From assembly GCF_023276435.1 (NCBI RefSeq), contig NZ_JALLPO010000019.1:1-64000 (forward strand): a stretch of DNA of 64,000 nucleotides, written 5' to 3'. The DNA is from Sphaerisporangium perillae. GTDB taxonomy: Bacteria; Actinomycetota; Actinomycetes; Streptosporangiales; Streptosporangiaceae. The translations under genes were made by a program, and so were the position numbers. The notes beneath the pieces are model-generated. The model saw only the letters and a list, made by a program, of their open reading frames with translations, was not told the DNA's origin and did not search any database. Below are positions 23,763 through 32,502 of this stretch, in pieces (within the stretch, counting starts at the first letter, position 1; the number at the start of each line of letters is the position of its first letter).

Positions 23763-25325
23763 TCAGCCGACGGCGGAGAGCACCAGTTGCGGGGCGACGG
23801 AGAAGGCCACCGAGGCGACCAGCCCGAGCGCGATCGCGATCGTCACCGCACGCGAGGGGGCTCGGGCGGCGAGCGGCCCGGCCTCAGGGACGGGGGCGAA
23901 GAGCCGGGCCGTCCAGGTGATGTAGTAGTAGAGCCCGATCACCGTGTTGACCGCCATGACCACCGCGAGCCACCCGCCGCCGCCCTGGACGATCTCCCGG
24001 AACACCACGACCTTGGCGAACAGCCCGGCGAGGCCCGGTGGCAGGCCGGCCAGGCAGATCAGGAAGAACGCGAGGGCGAGCGCCGGGACGGGGGCGCGGA
24101 AGGCCAGGCCCCGGTAGTCGTCCAGCTCGTTGCGCGGCGCCGTACGGCTGACCAGCATCACCACGGCGAACGCGCCGATGTTCATGGCCGCGTAGATGGC
24201 CAGGTACGCGATGGACGCGGACGCGGCCGACTTCCCCGCCACGCCGAGCGGCGCCAGGATGTACCCGGACTGGGCCACCGAGGACCACGCGAGCAGCCGC
24301 ACGGCATGGCGTTGCCGCAGGGCCAGCAGGTTGCCCACGGTCATGGTGAGCGCGGCGAGCACCGCCACGAGCGGCCCCCACAGCCCGCCCTGGCCCTTCA
24401 GCGCGATCGTGAGCACGAGGATCAGCCCGGCGAATCCGGCGGCCTTGGAGATCACCGAGAGCAGCGCGGCCACCGGCACGGGCGCGCCCTGGTACACGTC
24501 CCCGGCCCAGAAGTGGAACGGCACCGCCGCCACCTTGAACGCGAACCCCGCCAGCACGAGTACCACGGCCACGGCGAGCACCCCGGGAGTCACGCCGGGG
24601 GGCAGTTGGCCGAGTACGTCCGCGGGTGTCCCGGTCTGCGCTCCGATCGCCGCGGTGGCTTCCGCGTACCGGCGGGGGAAGCCGGAGGCCGACATGGGGA
24701 GCGCCGCCCCGATGCGGTCGAGATGGACCGACCCGGTCAGGCCGTACAGAAGCGACACGCCGAACAGCATGATCGCCGTAGAGATCACCGAGACGAGGAA
24801 CAGCTTCAGCGCCGCCTCGGAGCCACGGGGGTCGTATCGCTTGAAAGCGGTCAGCGCGAAGACCGGCAGCGACACCAGCTCCAGCGCGACCACCAGCATG
24901 ATCAGATCGCGGGACGCGGGGAGCGTGACGGCACCGGTCAGCGTGCAGAGCAGCAGGAAGTACCACTCGCCGGCCGGGATCGTGCCGTCGGCCAGCTGCG
25001 CCGCGGAGAGCAGGACGACCACGACCCCGGCGGCGAGCACGACGGCGCCGAAGACCAGCGTGAGGTCGTCGACCACGAACGAGCACGACGTCCGGCCCCC
25101 GGCGAGGTTCGCCGGCACGCAGAAGGTCTGGAGGCGCTCGCCACGCACGGCCTGCGCGACGACGACGGCCAGCGCGCCCAGCACGCCGGCGAGCGTGAAC
25201 ATCCCGAGCGTCGAGCGCGTGCGCGGGCCGCGCGGCAGGAACGCGTCCAGCAGGAGCACCGCCCCGGCCATCAGCGCGAGGATCAGAGGCGGTGCGATGG
25301 CCGCGTAGTCGATCGACTGGATCAT
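23763..25325 (-). CDS. nuoN: NADH-quinone oxidoreductase subunit N
   Basis: This 520-residue polytopic membrane subunit is one of the three Mrp-antiporter-like proton channels of complex I. About 14 helices are visible. Conserved segments include YHFWAGDVYQGAP (AVPFHFWAGDVY, channel motif), LALRQRHAVRLLAWSSVAQS with the mid-membrane Lys/His track, and FLICLAGLPPGLAGLFAKVV. Length is slightly above the usual 480-500. The ATG lies 16 bases after the nuoM stop, where a 20-bp tandem duplication creates the ribosome-site region. It is the last gene of the nuoI-N unit. Confidence 0.93.
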   Translation of the reverse strand: MIQSIDYAAIAPPLILALMAGAVLLLDAFLPRGPRTRSTLGMFTLAGVLGALAVVVAQAVRGERLQTFCVPANLAGGRTSCSFVVDDLTLVFGAVVLAAGVVVVLLSAAQLADGTIPAGEWYFLLLCTLTGAVTLPASRDLIMLVVALELVSLPVFALTAFKRYDPRGSEAALKLFLVSVISTAIMLFGVSLLYGLTGSVHLDRIGAALPMSASGFPRRYAEATAAIGAQTGTPADVLGQLPPGVTPGVLAVAVVLVLAGFAFKVAAVPFHFWAGDVYQGAPVPVAALLSVISKAAGFAGLILVLTIALKGQGGLWGPLVAVLAALTMTVGNLLALRQRHAVRLLAWSSVAQSGYILAPLGVAGKSAASASIAYLAIYAAMNIGAFAVVMLVSRTAPRNELDDYRGLAFRAPVPALALAFFLICLAGLPPGLAGLFAKVVVFREIVQGGGGWLAVVMAVNTVIGLYYYITWTARLFAPVPEAGPLAARAPSRAVTIAIALGLVASVAFSVAPQLVLSAVG

Positions 25326-25361
25326 CGTGCCCCCAGGAAGGTCATCGTGCCCCCAGGAAGG
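25322..25361. repeat. 20-bp tandem duplication at the nuoM/nuoN junction
   Basis: TCATCGTGCCCCCAGGAAGG occurs twice in a row (25322-25341, 25342-25361). One copy is the nuoM 3' end with its stop; the other supplies the leader and start codon of nuoN. A simple slippage event appears to have separated two formerly overlapping genes. Confidence 0.85.
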
Positions 25362-26973
25362 CCTGTACCACCGGATCGGTGACGGCCAGGAGTGCCTTCG
25401 GCCACAGCCCCAGTGCCAGCGTGAGGATGACCAGCGGCGTCCAGGCGGCCAGCTCGTACGCGGTCACGTCGCGCAGCGCCGCTCGCGGCGGGGGCACCTC
25501 ACCTGGCGCTCCCGGCCGGGTGACCTCGCCCGCGGCTCCCGCCGGAGTCACATCGCCCGCCGCTCCCGCCGGGGTGACCTCGCCCGTCTCCTCGGGCTCG
25601 TACGGGCCCTCGTCCGGCAGGGCTGTGAGGGCCGTCGGCCTGCCATGGGTCACGCGGGAGAGCATGCGCAGGAAGTAGGCGGCGGTCAGCACCGTGCCGA
25701 GGCCTCCCGCGGCCATGAAGACCAGGAACAGCGGCCGGGACAGCCCCGGAGCCGGCTGGAAGGCGCCGAGCAGCGCCAGCATCTCCCCCCAGAACCCGGC
25801 GAGGCCCGGCAGCCCCAGCGACGCCACGCACGCGAACGTCAGCAGCGACCCGACGTACGGGAGTCGCGCCAGCATGCCGCCGCCGAGCCGGGACATGTCC
25901 GCCGTGCCGTACCGCTCCTTGATCCCCCCGGCGACGAAGAACAGCAGGCCGGTGATCAGCCCGTGGGCGACGTTGCCGAACAGGGCCGCGTTCATCCCGA
26001 CGGGCGTCAGCGTCGCGAGGCCGAGCAGCACGAACCCCATGTGGCCGACCGACGAGTAGGCGATCATGCGCTTGAGGTCGCGCTGGGCCAGGCAGGCCAG
26101 CGATCCGTACACGATGCCGACGGCGGCGAAGGCGCCGAGCCACGGGGCGAGCACGGCGGCCCCCTCGGGCGCGACGGGGATCGCGATGCGGGCGAAGCCG
26201 TACGTGCCCATCTTCAGCAGCACGCCGGCCAGCAGCACCGACCCGACCGTCGGGGCCTCGGTGTGCGCGGCGGGCAGCCACGTGTGCAGCGGCCACATCG
26301 GCGCCTTGACCGCGAGGCCGAGGCCGATCGCGAGGAACGCCAGGATCTGCACCCCGCGCGACATCCCCGCGCCGTGCTGCTGGGCGAGCCTGACCATGTC
26401 CAGCGTGCCGGTGTTCGCCCAGACGAGGAGCAGGCCGAGGAGCAGCACGGCCGAGCCGAGCAGCGTGTACAGGATGAATTTCACCGCCGCCGCCCTGCGG
26501 CCCCCGCCGCCCCATACGGCGATCACGAAGTACATCGGGACCAGCACGATCTCGAAGAAGACGAAGAACAGCAGCAGGTCGAGCGCGAGGAACGTGCCGA
26601 CCATCCCGACTTCGAGCACCAGCAGCGTGAACACCAGCGCGCGGAACCGGTCCCCGTCCGGCTTGTGGCGGACGAGGTAGAGGAAGCAGAGGAACGTCAG
26701 CAGCGCGGTCAGCACCACGAGCGGCAGCGAGATGCCGTCGATCCCGAGGTGGAACCGCAGGTCCAGGCCGGGGATCCAGGGCCGGTCGAGCTCGAACTGG
26801 GGCCGGGCGGCCCGGCCGTAGTCGAACGACGCCGCGAGCGCGAGCGCCAGCACCAGCGTGACGCCCGAGACCGCCGGGCCGTACCAGGGCCACCGCGAGG
26901 GCCCGGGAACCAGCACGAGGATCGCCGCGCCCACCAACGGGACGGCGAGCAGCCCGATCAGCACCGCGCTCAT
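25342..26973 (-). CDS. nuoM: NADH-quinone oxidoreductase subunit M
   Basis: This 543-residue antiporter-like membrane subunit carries MFSLHTWLP-type sequence (VKAPMWPLHTWLPAAHTEAP), the CLAQRDLKRMIAYSSVGHMG channel segment, and ERYGTADMSRLGGGM. Near the C-terminus, between the last two helices, about 45 residues form an inserted low-complexity repeat (EVTPAGAAGDVTPAGAAGEV), which is not usual for NuoM. ATG 26973 overlaps the TGA of a 25-codon micro-ORF that lies between nuoL and nuoM. Confidence 0.93.
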   Translation of the reverse strand: MSAVLIGLLAVPLVGAAILVLVPGPSRWPWYGPAVSGVTLVLALALAASFDYGRAARPQFELDRPWIPGLDLRFHLGIDGISLPLVVLTALLTFLCFLYLVRHKPDGDRFRALVFTLLVLEVGMVGTFLALDLLLFFVFFEIVLVPMYFVIAVWGGGGRRAAAVKFILYTLLGSAVLLLGLLLVWANTGTLDMVRLAQQHGAGMSRGVQILAFLAIGLGLAVKAPMWPLHTWLPAAHTEAPTVGSVLLAGVLLKMGTYGFARIAIPVAPEGAAVLAPWLGAFAAVGIVYGSLACLAQRDLKRMIAYSSVGHMGFVLLGLATLTPVGMNAALFGNVAHGLITGLLFFVAGGIKERYGTADMSRLGGGMLARLPYVGSLLTFACVASLGLPGLAGFWGEMLALLGAFQPAPGLSRPLFLVFMAAGGLGTVLTAAYFLRMLSRVTHGRPTALTALPDEGPYEPEETGEVTPAGAAGDVTPAGAAGEVTRPGAPGEVPPPRAALRDVTAYELAAWTPLVILTLALGLWPKALLAVTDPVVQAFLGAR

Positions 26974-27047
26974 CCGAGCACCACCGCCCCGGCCATGACG
27001 CTCAACGTCGCCACCGCCGTCCTGGTCATGATCGTCACCACGCTCAC
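26970..27047 (-). CDS. Possible 25-codon micro-ORF between nuoL and nuoM
   Basis: A GTG overlapping the nuoL stop (GTGA) opens [25 protein letters not shown], and its TGA overlaps the nuoM ATG (ATGA). The last codons (GAVVLG) copy the nuoL C-terminus (GTVVLG) through a 20-base near-repeat (26967-26986 and 27041-27060, one mismatch). It may simply be a translational bridge produced by duplication, or a tiny hydrophobic peptide. No database family is known to me. Confidence 0.35.
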   Translation of the reverse strand: MSVVTIMTRTAVATLSVMAGAVVLG

Positions 27048-29005
27048 CCGAGCACCACCGTCCCGATCACGATGATCAGCACGCCGGCGAGGATGCCCGT
27101 CAGGTACAGCTGGGCGTTGCCGGTCTGCGCGCGCCGCAGCAGCCCCGACACGTCGACGGCGAGCCTTCCCGAACCGCGTACGGCGCCGTCCACGACCGTG
27201 TCGTCGGTCCGCGCGACGACCCGGGCCAGCCACAGGACCGGGGCGACGAACAGCCTGTGGTACACCGCGTCGACGTAGAACGCCCGCTCGCACGGCACGC
27301 GCAGCGGCCCGAGCACGCGCGCCGGGTCGGCCATCGGGTCTGCGCGCCAGGCGGCGTAGACGGCGCCCGCGCCGAGCAGGGCCACGAGCAGGCTGACCGC
27401 CGCCGAGGACCACTCGATCAGCCCGATGCCGGTGAACCCGAGCAGGAGCGCGGGGACGGCGAGCACGCCGATCGGCCACAACATCGACGCCGGGGCCTCG
27501 CGGCCGTCCCAGACGTGCGCGACCCCCGGCTCGGGCTCGGGCAGCGGGACGTGCCGCACGCGGCTCTCGCCGAAGAAGGTGCGCAGCCAGGCGCGGGTCG
27601 CGTACGCGCCGGTCACCGCGACGGTCAGCAGGGCGCAGCCGTACAGCAGCCACGCGGCGGCGTCGGTCAGCGGCGCCGCGCTGGCCGCCGCGTGCTCGAT
27701 GGCCGCCAGCACGGCGTCCTTGCTGAAGAACCCGCTGGCCGGAGGCAGCCCCATGAGGGCGGCGAAGCCGATGGTCATCGCCGGGAAGGTGACCGTCATG
27801 GAGCGCCTGAGCCCGCCCATGTCGCTCATCAGGTTCGAGCCGACCACGTGGATCACCGCGCCCGCGCCCAGGAACAGCAGCGCCTTGAACGCGCCGTGCG
27901 ACACCAGGTGGAAGATCGCCGCCTGGTCGGAGCCGGCGGCGAGGGCGCCCGCCATGTACGCGAGCTGGCTGATCGTCGAGTACGCGAGCACCCGTTTCAG
28001 GTCGTCCTGCGCGAGGGCGGCCAGCGCGGCGCCGAGCATCCCGAGGGACGCCATGATCGCGAGCAGGTCGAGCGTGGGCCGGGCGCCGAGGAACGCCGGG
28101 TACAGCCGGGCCACGACGAAGATGCCCGCCGCGACCATCGTGGCGGCGTGGATGAGCGCGCTGATCGGCGTGGGGCCCGCCATCGCGTCCGGCAGCCAGG
28201 TGTGCAGCGGCACCTGGGCGCTCTTCCCCGCGACGCCGAGCAGGAGCAGCATCGTCGCGGCCACGAGCGTGCCGGTGGACATCTCCGGCACCTTCTCCAG
28301 CACGACCTGGATGCGGAAACTCCCCGCGGCGAGGCCCAGGGTGAAGATGCCGAACAGGAAGCCGACGTCACCGATGCGGGTGACGAGGAACGCCTTCACG
28401 GCCGCCCGCGAGTTCGCCCGGTCCTCCCACCAGTGCCCGATCAGCAGGTACGAGCACAGGCCCATGATCTCCCAGCCCACGTAGAGGACCAGCAGGTCCC
28501 CCGCGTAGACGACGAGCAGCATGGCGCTGGTGAACAGGCTGATGAAGGAGCTGTAGGAGGGGTAGCGCGGCTCGTCGCGCATGTACCCGACCGAGTAAAT
28601 CTGCACGGCGAGCGCCACGCATGCCACCAGGATCGCGATGACGGCGGCCAGCTCGTCGACGCGCAGGCCGACGCCGATCGGGACCGCGCCGGTGCCGATC
28701 ACCGACAGCGTGCCCTCGATGGCGCCGACCGGCGGGCGGGTCCCGGCATGGGGCGGCGCGTAGGTCGTGAAGCCGGGCGGCAGGTTACCGAGGTACACCA
28801 CCAGCCCCCAGACCGCCAGCACGGTGGAGACCGCCGTGGGCGCGATGGCGAACCACGCCGCCCGCCGGTACGCCGACCGGTCGATCGCCCCCGGAGGCCC
28901 GCCGCCGCGCAGCCGGCGCGTTCCCAGGAGGCCGGCGGCCGCGCCGAGGAACGGCGACAGCACGGCCGCCGCGGCCATCCCGGGCAGGGCGTTCACGGCG
29001 CTCAT
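27044..29005 (-). CDS. nuoL: NADH-quinone oxidoreductase subunit L
   Basis: This 653-residue distal antiporter-like subunit has the lateral helix. Landmarks are [40 protein letters not shown] (channel motif), [20 protein letters not shown] with the essential Lys region, and [20 protein letters not shown]. The C-terminal part after about residue 500 contains the traversing helix and ends [13 protein letters not shown] 29005 overlaps the nuoK stop (ATGA). All features are consistent with a working proton channel. Confidence 0.94.
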   Translation of the reverse strand: MSAVNALPGMAAAAVLSPFLGAAAGLLGTRRLRGGGPPGAIDRSAYRRAAWFAIAPTAVSTVLAVWGLVVYLGNLPPGFTTYAPPHAGTRPPVGAIEGTLSVIGTGAVPIGVGLRVDELAAVIAILVACVALAVQIYSVGYMRDEPRYPSYSSFISLFTSAMLLVVYAGDLLVLYVGWEIMGLCSYLLIGHWWEDRANSRAAVKAFLVTRIGDVGFLFGIFTLGLAAGSFRIQVVLEKVPEMSTGTLVAATMLLLLGVAGKSAQVPLHTWLPDAMAGPTPISALIHAATMVAAGIFVVARLYPAFLGARPTLDLLAIMASLGMLGAALAALAQDDLKRVLAYSTISQLAYMAGALAAGSDQAAIFHLVSHGAFKALLFLGAGAVIHVVGSNLMSDMGGLRRSMTVTFPAMTIGFAALMGLPPASGFFSKDAVLAAIEHAAASAAPLTDAAAWLLYGCALLTVAVTGAYATRAWLRTFFGESRVRHVPLPEPEPGVAHVWDGREAPASMLWPIGVLAVPALLLGFTGIGLIEWSSAAVSLLVALLGAGAVYAAWRADPMADPARVLGPLRVPCERAFYVDAVYHRLFVAPVLWLARVVARTDDTVVDGAVRGSGRLAVDVSGLLRRAQTGNAQLYLTGILAGVLIIVIGTVVLG

Positions 29006-29541
29006 GCCGCACCGCCCGGGGCTCGGACGACCCCGGCGCCGCGCGGGCGGTCGTGCTCAGGGACCGGTGGCGCATTCTCATCCAGCCCGCGGCCGTCTCC
29101 CGGTGGCCTGTCTTCCCCGGTGCCGTCGATGCCCGGCCCAGGACCCGCTCCACCGCCCGGCCCGTGGCCCCGTCCAGGACTCGGCCCTCCGCCCGGGCCT
29201 GGGCCCTGGCCTGCGCCCGGTCCGGCCTCCGGCCCGGGCTCTGCGAGGTCGCGGAGGCGGTCGAGTTCGACGGTCTGCCGGTTGCGGAACACCGCGAGGA
29301 CGATCGCCAGCCCCACCCCGAGCTCGGCGGCGGCGATCACGATGACGAACAGGGTGAGCACCTGGCCGCCATGCAGCGCGTCCCTGAGCCATACGTCGAA
29401 GGCGACGAGGTTCAGGTTGACCGCGTTGAGCATCAGCTCCACCGACATGAGCACGAGGATCGTGTTGCGCCGCGCCAGCACGCCGTAAACGCCGATCGAG
29501 AACAGCAGTGCGGCAAGCACGACGGGATAGACGACGTGCAC
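29002..29541 (-). CDS. nuoK: NADH-quinone oxidoreductase subunit K with Gly/Pro-rich tail
   Basis: The first 100 residues are a standard NuoK: three helices, with [20 protein letters not shown] holding the conserved membrane Glu and [20 protein letters not shown] the second. A further 80 residues ([20 protein letters not shown] and similar) are Gly/Pro-rich and have no counterpart in the usual 100-residue subunit. The tail would be on the cytoplasmic or external face; topology is not decided here. GTG 29541 follows the nuoJ stop by one base. Confidence 0.93.
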   Translation of the reverse strand: MHVVYPVVLAALLFSIGVYGVLARRNTILVLMSVELMLNAVNLNLVAFDVWLRDALHGGQVLTLFVIVIAAAELGVGLAIVLAVFRNRQTVELDRLRDLAEPGPEAGPGAGQGPGPGGGPSPGRGHGPGGGAGPGPGIDGTGEDRPPGDGRGLDENAPPVPEHDRPRGAGVVRAPGGAA

Positions 29542-29542
29542 G

Positions 29543-30082
29543 TCAGTCCTTTCCGCCGATGTCGGTACGGGAGAGCACGATCGCGCCGATCAGCGCCGCG
29601 AGCAGCAGCACCGACAGCGCTTCGAAGGGCAGCACCCAGGTACGGAAGATGCTCGCCCCGAGCGGCTTGGCCGCGCCCTCGCCCGGCACCAGCGGGGTGT
29701 AGGCCGTCCGGAAGCCGTGGATCACGGTGGTGACGAGAACGGCCGCCGTCCCCACCGCGACCACCGCGGCGGCCATCTGGTTACCCGAGTCCAGGTCGGC
29801 GGACCGGCCGATCGGCGCGCGGGTCAGCATGATGCCGAACAGCAGCAACACGACCACCGCGCCGACGTAGATCAGCACCTGGACCCAGGCCACGAACTCG
29901 GCGGTGAGCACCAAGTAGCACCCGGCGAGCGCGCCGAACGAGACGACCAGCCACAGGGCCGCGTGCACGATCTGCCGCGTGGTGACCACGAGCAGCGCCG
30001 CCCCCGCTGCTACCACTCCGAGCAGCAGGAAGACGATCTCCTGCGCCGTGGGCGGCCACAGAGCCGGCGCCGCGAAGGTCAC
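29543..30082 (-). CDS. nuoJ: NADH-quinone oxidoreductase subunit J
   Basis: This 179-residue subunit has five helices. Landmarks are [20 protein letters not shown] at the N-terminus, [40 protein letters not shown] (the family signature with the pi-bulge Tyr) and [20 protein letters not shown] at the end. NuoJ lies at the quinone-chamber to proton-channel interface. GTG 30082 overlaps the nuoI stop (GTGA). Confidence 0.92.
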   Translation of the reverse strand: MTFAAPALWPPTAQEIVFLLLGVVAAGAALLVVTTRQIVHAALWLVVSFGALAGCYLVLTAEFVAWVQVLIYVGAVVVLLLFGIMLTRAPIGRSADLDSGNQMAAAVVAVGTAAVLVTTVIHGFRTAYTPLVPGEGAAKPLGASIFRTWVLPFEALSVLLLAALIGAIVLSRTDIGGKD

Positions 30083-31041
30083 GACTCCTCCACCGACCCC
30101 GACTCCGGCGAACTCGAGGATTTCGTCGGCTTGACGGCTCCCGGCGACCCGGAGGACTCGGACGGGCTGGACGAGTTGCCCGGGTCGGGAGGGGTCTTCT
30201 TGGGCAGTGCGCCGGGGGGCCGGATGGCGCGTACGGCGGCGTGTGGGGTGCGTCCCGAGGAGGAGGCCCTGCTCGGCGCGGTCCCGCCGGCCGTCGCTGC
30301 AGGAGGCGTTCCTTCCGACGTCCCTTCAGGAGGCGTCGTTCCGGCAGGCGTCGTTCCGGGAGATGCCGTTCCGGGAGGCGTCGTTCCGGGAGATGCCGTT
30401 CCGGGAGGCGTCGTTCCGGGAGATGCCGTTCCGGGAGGCGTCGCTCCTGGTCTGGTGGCGGAGGGCGGTGGGACAGGGGTGGCCGGCGTGGCGGCGGCGG
30501 GCGGGGTGCCGGGGGCCGGGCGGTCGCGGGTGGGGCGGGCGGCGCCGCGGGAGGCGGCGTCGATCTCCTTGGGCGGCTCGGCGTTCGGCTCGTGCGCGGG
30601 CGGGATCGGGACCGTCTGTACCCACTCGCCGAGCTTGTCCTTCTCGTGGAGCAGGTTACGGATGTCGTACTCCGCGTACTCGAACTCCGGGGACCAGAAC
30701 AGCGCGTCGAACGGGCAGACCTCGATGCAGATCCCGCAGTACATGCAGAGGGAGAAGTCGATCGCGAACCGGTCGAGGACGTTGTGGGCGCGCGGACGCC
30801 CGCCCTCGGGCGCCGGTGCCGTCTCCTTGTGGGAGTCGATGTAGATGCACCAGTCGGGGCACTCCCTGGCGCACAGCATGCAGACCGTGCAGTTCTCCTC
30901 GACCAGGGCTATGACGCCGCGACTGCGAGCGGGCAGCTCAGGCTGTACCTCCGGGTATTGCTGAGTGTCCGCCCTGCTCAGCATGTGGCGAAAGGTGACG
31001 GCCAGACCCTTCGCCAGCCCTTCTCCTGGTATACGAGCCAC
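30079..31041 (-). CDS. nuoI: NADH-quinone oxidoreductase subunit I with long repeat tail
   Basis: This is the 8Fe ferredoxin-like subunit that passes electrons from the peripheral arm to NuoB. Residues 45-115 contain two cluster motifs, [15 protein letters not shown] and [18 protein letters not shown]. The family usually stops near 180 residues; here about 150 residues follow, rich in Pro/Thr/Ser, with repeats of [10 protein letters not shown] encoded by a 30-bp DNA repeat, and ending in an acidic/Ser-rich tail. The GTG at 31041 lacks a strong ribosome site. It is the first gene of the downstream nuo unit, separated from nuoH by 6.5 kb. Confidence 0.92.
   Translation of the reverse strand: MARIPGEGLAKGLAVTFRHMLSRADTQQYPEVQPELPARSRGVIALVEENCTVCMLCARECPDWCIYIDSHKETAPAPEGGRPRAHNVLDRFAIDFSLCMYCGICIEVCPFDALFWSPEFEYAEYDIRNLLHEKDKLGEWVQTVPIPPAHEPNAEPPKEIDAASRGAARPTRDRPAPGTPPAAATPATPVPPPSATRPGATPPGTASPGTTPPGTASPGTTPPGTASPGTTPAGTTPPEGTSEGTPPAATAGGTAPSRASSSGRTPHAAVRAIRPPGALPKKTPPDPGNSSSPSESSGSPGAVKPTKSSSSPESGSVEES
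30361..30450. repeat. 30-bp tandem repeat inside nuoI
   Basis: Two exact copies begin AGATGCCGTTCCGGGAGGCG (30361, 30391), with a third slightly altered copy at 30421 and degenerate copies back to about 30300. The repeat encodes the 10-residue unit [10 protein letters not shown] in frame. Copy number is likely to vary between strains. Confidence 0.85.
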
Positions 31042-31201
31042 GGCTCAACATCATGACGCACATAGGCCCCGCCGTGAATGCGCAGGCGCCCCTCATCTCC
31101 CGGTTTTCCACAATCATCACGAATTCGGGGGACTAATCCGCCATGGGAAGTGGTCCTTGTGGCCGATGCGATCGTCTAGCCGAGGCCGTATCCTCCTCGT
31201 T

Positions 31202-32359
31202 ATGCACCCGACCAACGGGCACGGAGGCCCAGGATCGGGGCCGCCGGGAGGCCCTTCCCCCGAGTCCGGTGAGCCGAACGGGCCGCCCGCTCCGCGGCCC
31301 GACGAGATCGACCCGAACGGCCCCACCGCCCCACGGCCCCGCCAGGCGGGCCGGCCGTTGCCGGGCCACGGTGCCCAAGCACGCCCCGATGACGTTCCTT
31401 TCGCAGGCCCGGGCCAAGCCTCTCAGCCGCGTCGCGAACAGGCTCCTCAGGCACGCCCCGGGCCGGCCCCGCAGGGACGTCCCCGCCCGGCTCCGCAAGC
31501 GCGTCCCGGCCAGCGGCGGCCCCATCCCGAGCAAGGGCGTCCTCCGTACGCCCCGCCGGGTCCCCGCCACGACAGCGGGCCGTTCCTTCCGCCTCACCAG
31601 CAGCACGGCCTCGCGCCCTACACCCGGCCCGCCCCGGGTCCGTACGGCGCGCCGGGGCCCGTCGATCCTCGCGGGCACCTCCCGCAGCCGCCGTTCCCCC
31701 CGCGCGTCCCGCCGCCTCCGCAGCCGTCCACCAATAGCGCGGCGAGCGTCCTCTGGGCCCTGGCGCCGCTGCTGACCTGCGGCGCGGCCACGCCGTTCAC
31801 CATCGGGTACGCGGCGGCGAAGCTGCGAAGCACGATGCTGGCCTTGTCGGCGGCCATCTATGCCCTCGGCATGGTCCTTTTCGTGGTCGGCATCGCCGAC
31901 TCCGGCAGCGACACCGAGTGGCTGGCGGCCCTCGCGATCCTGGGGTCGACCGGGAGCTGGCTGGGGGGCACCGTCCACTCCTTGATCATCCGTAGGAAGG
32001 TCTTCGACCGGTCGGAGACCCCGAACGACTACGCCGTCGCCTTCGCCCAGCACCGCCGCGAGCTGCGGCAGCAGGCCCGCGAGCTGGTGGAGCGCGACCC
32101 GGCTCTGGCGCGCGAGCTGCGCATCGGCCGGCCCGACCTTCCCCGGCACTACGACGACGGAGGGCTGGTCGACGTCAACCACGCACCCGTCGGCGTGATC
32201 GCCGGCCTTCCCGGCATGACCGCCGAGCTGGCGGCGCACGTGGTGGAGACCCGGGACAGCGTCGGCGGCTTCATCTCGGCCGAGGACCTGTCGATCGCCG
32301 CGGACCTGCCGCCGCAGCTCACTCCGGAGCTGGTGGAGCTGACGATCTACCTGCCCTGA
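31202..32359 (+). CDS. Pro-rich membrane protein with C-terminal helix-hairpin-helix domain
   Basis: This 385-residue protein has three parts. Residues 1-175 are a Pro/Gln/Arg-rich cytosolic arm. Residues 180-270 form a membrane module of three helices (SAASVLWALAPLLTCGAATP, TMLALSAAIYALGMVLFVVG, LAILGSTGSWLGGTVHSLII). The C-terminal 65 residues (LVDVNHAPVGVIAGLPGMTA, SVGGFISAEDLSIAADLPPQ) are a ComEA-type helix-hairpin-helix that could bind DNA or a protein. The membrane module is closely related to the N-terminus of the kinase encoded next. ATG 31202 lacks a clear ribosome site. It diverges from nuoI. Function is unknown. Confidence 0.65.
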   Translation: MHPTNGHGGPGSGPPGGPSPESGEPNGPPAPRPDEIDPNGPTAPRPRQAGRPLPGHGAQARPDDVPFAGPGQASQPRREQAPQARPGPAPQGRPRPAPQARPGQRRPHPEQGRPPYAPPGPRHDSGPFLPPHQQHGLAPYTRPAPGPYGAPGPVDPRGHLPQPPFPPRVPPPPQPSTNSAASVLWALAPLLTCGAATPFTIGYAAAKLRSTMLALSAAIYALGMVLFVVGIADSGSDTEWLAALAILGSTGSWLGGTVHSLIIRRKVFDRSETPNDYAVAFAQHRRELRQQARELVERDPALARELRIGRPDLPRHYDDGGLVDVNHAPVGVIAGLPGMTAELAAHVVETRDSVGGFISAEDLSIAADLPPQLTPELVELTIYLP

Positions 32360-32502
32360 CCGATCCGGAGACGTCGGCGCCGGCTTCCCCTCCGCCGCCT
32401 GGTCATCCGGCGGGATGCGGTGAGCCGACCGGCCCTGTATCGGCGGTGGCACCGTGCTCGCAAAAACATGCATAAGACGGCCTATCTCCGTACTCTTCCC
32501 CT

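Noticed and set aside
23712-25382. Plus-strand open frame of 556 codons across nuoN
   Set aside because: Composition is Arg/Gly/Glu/His-rich without a fold, and the minus strand encodes an unmistakable NuoN.
25500-25600. Repetitive GGTGACCTCGCC-type units, considered as CRISPR or VNTR
   Set aside because: The units are in-frame low-complexity codons of the nuoM insert; spacers are absent and unit lengths vary.
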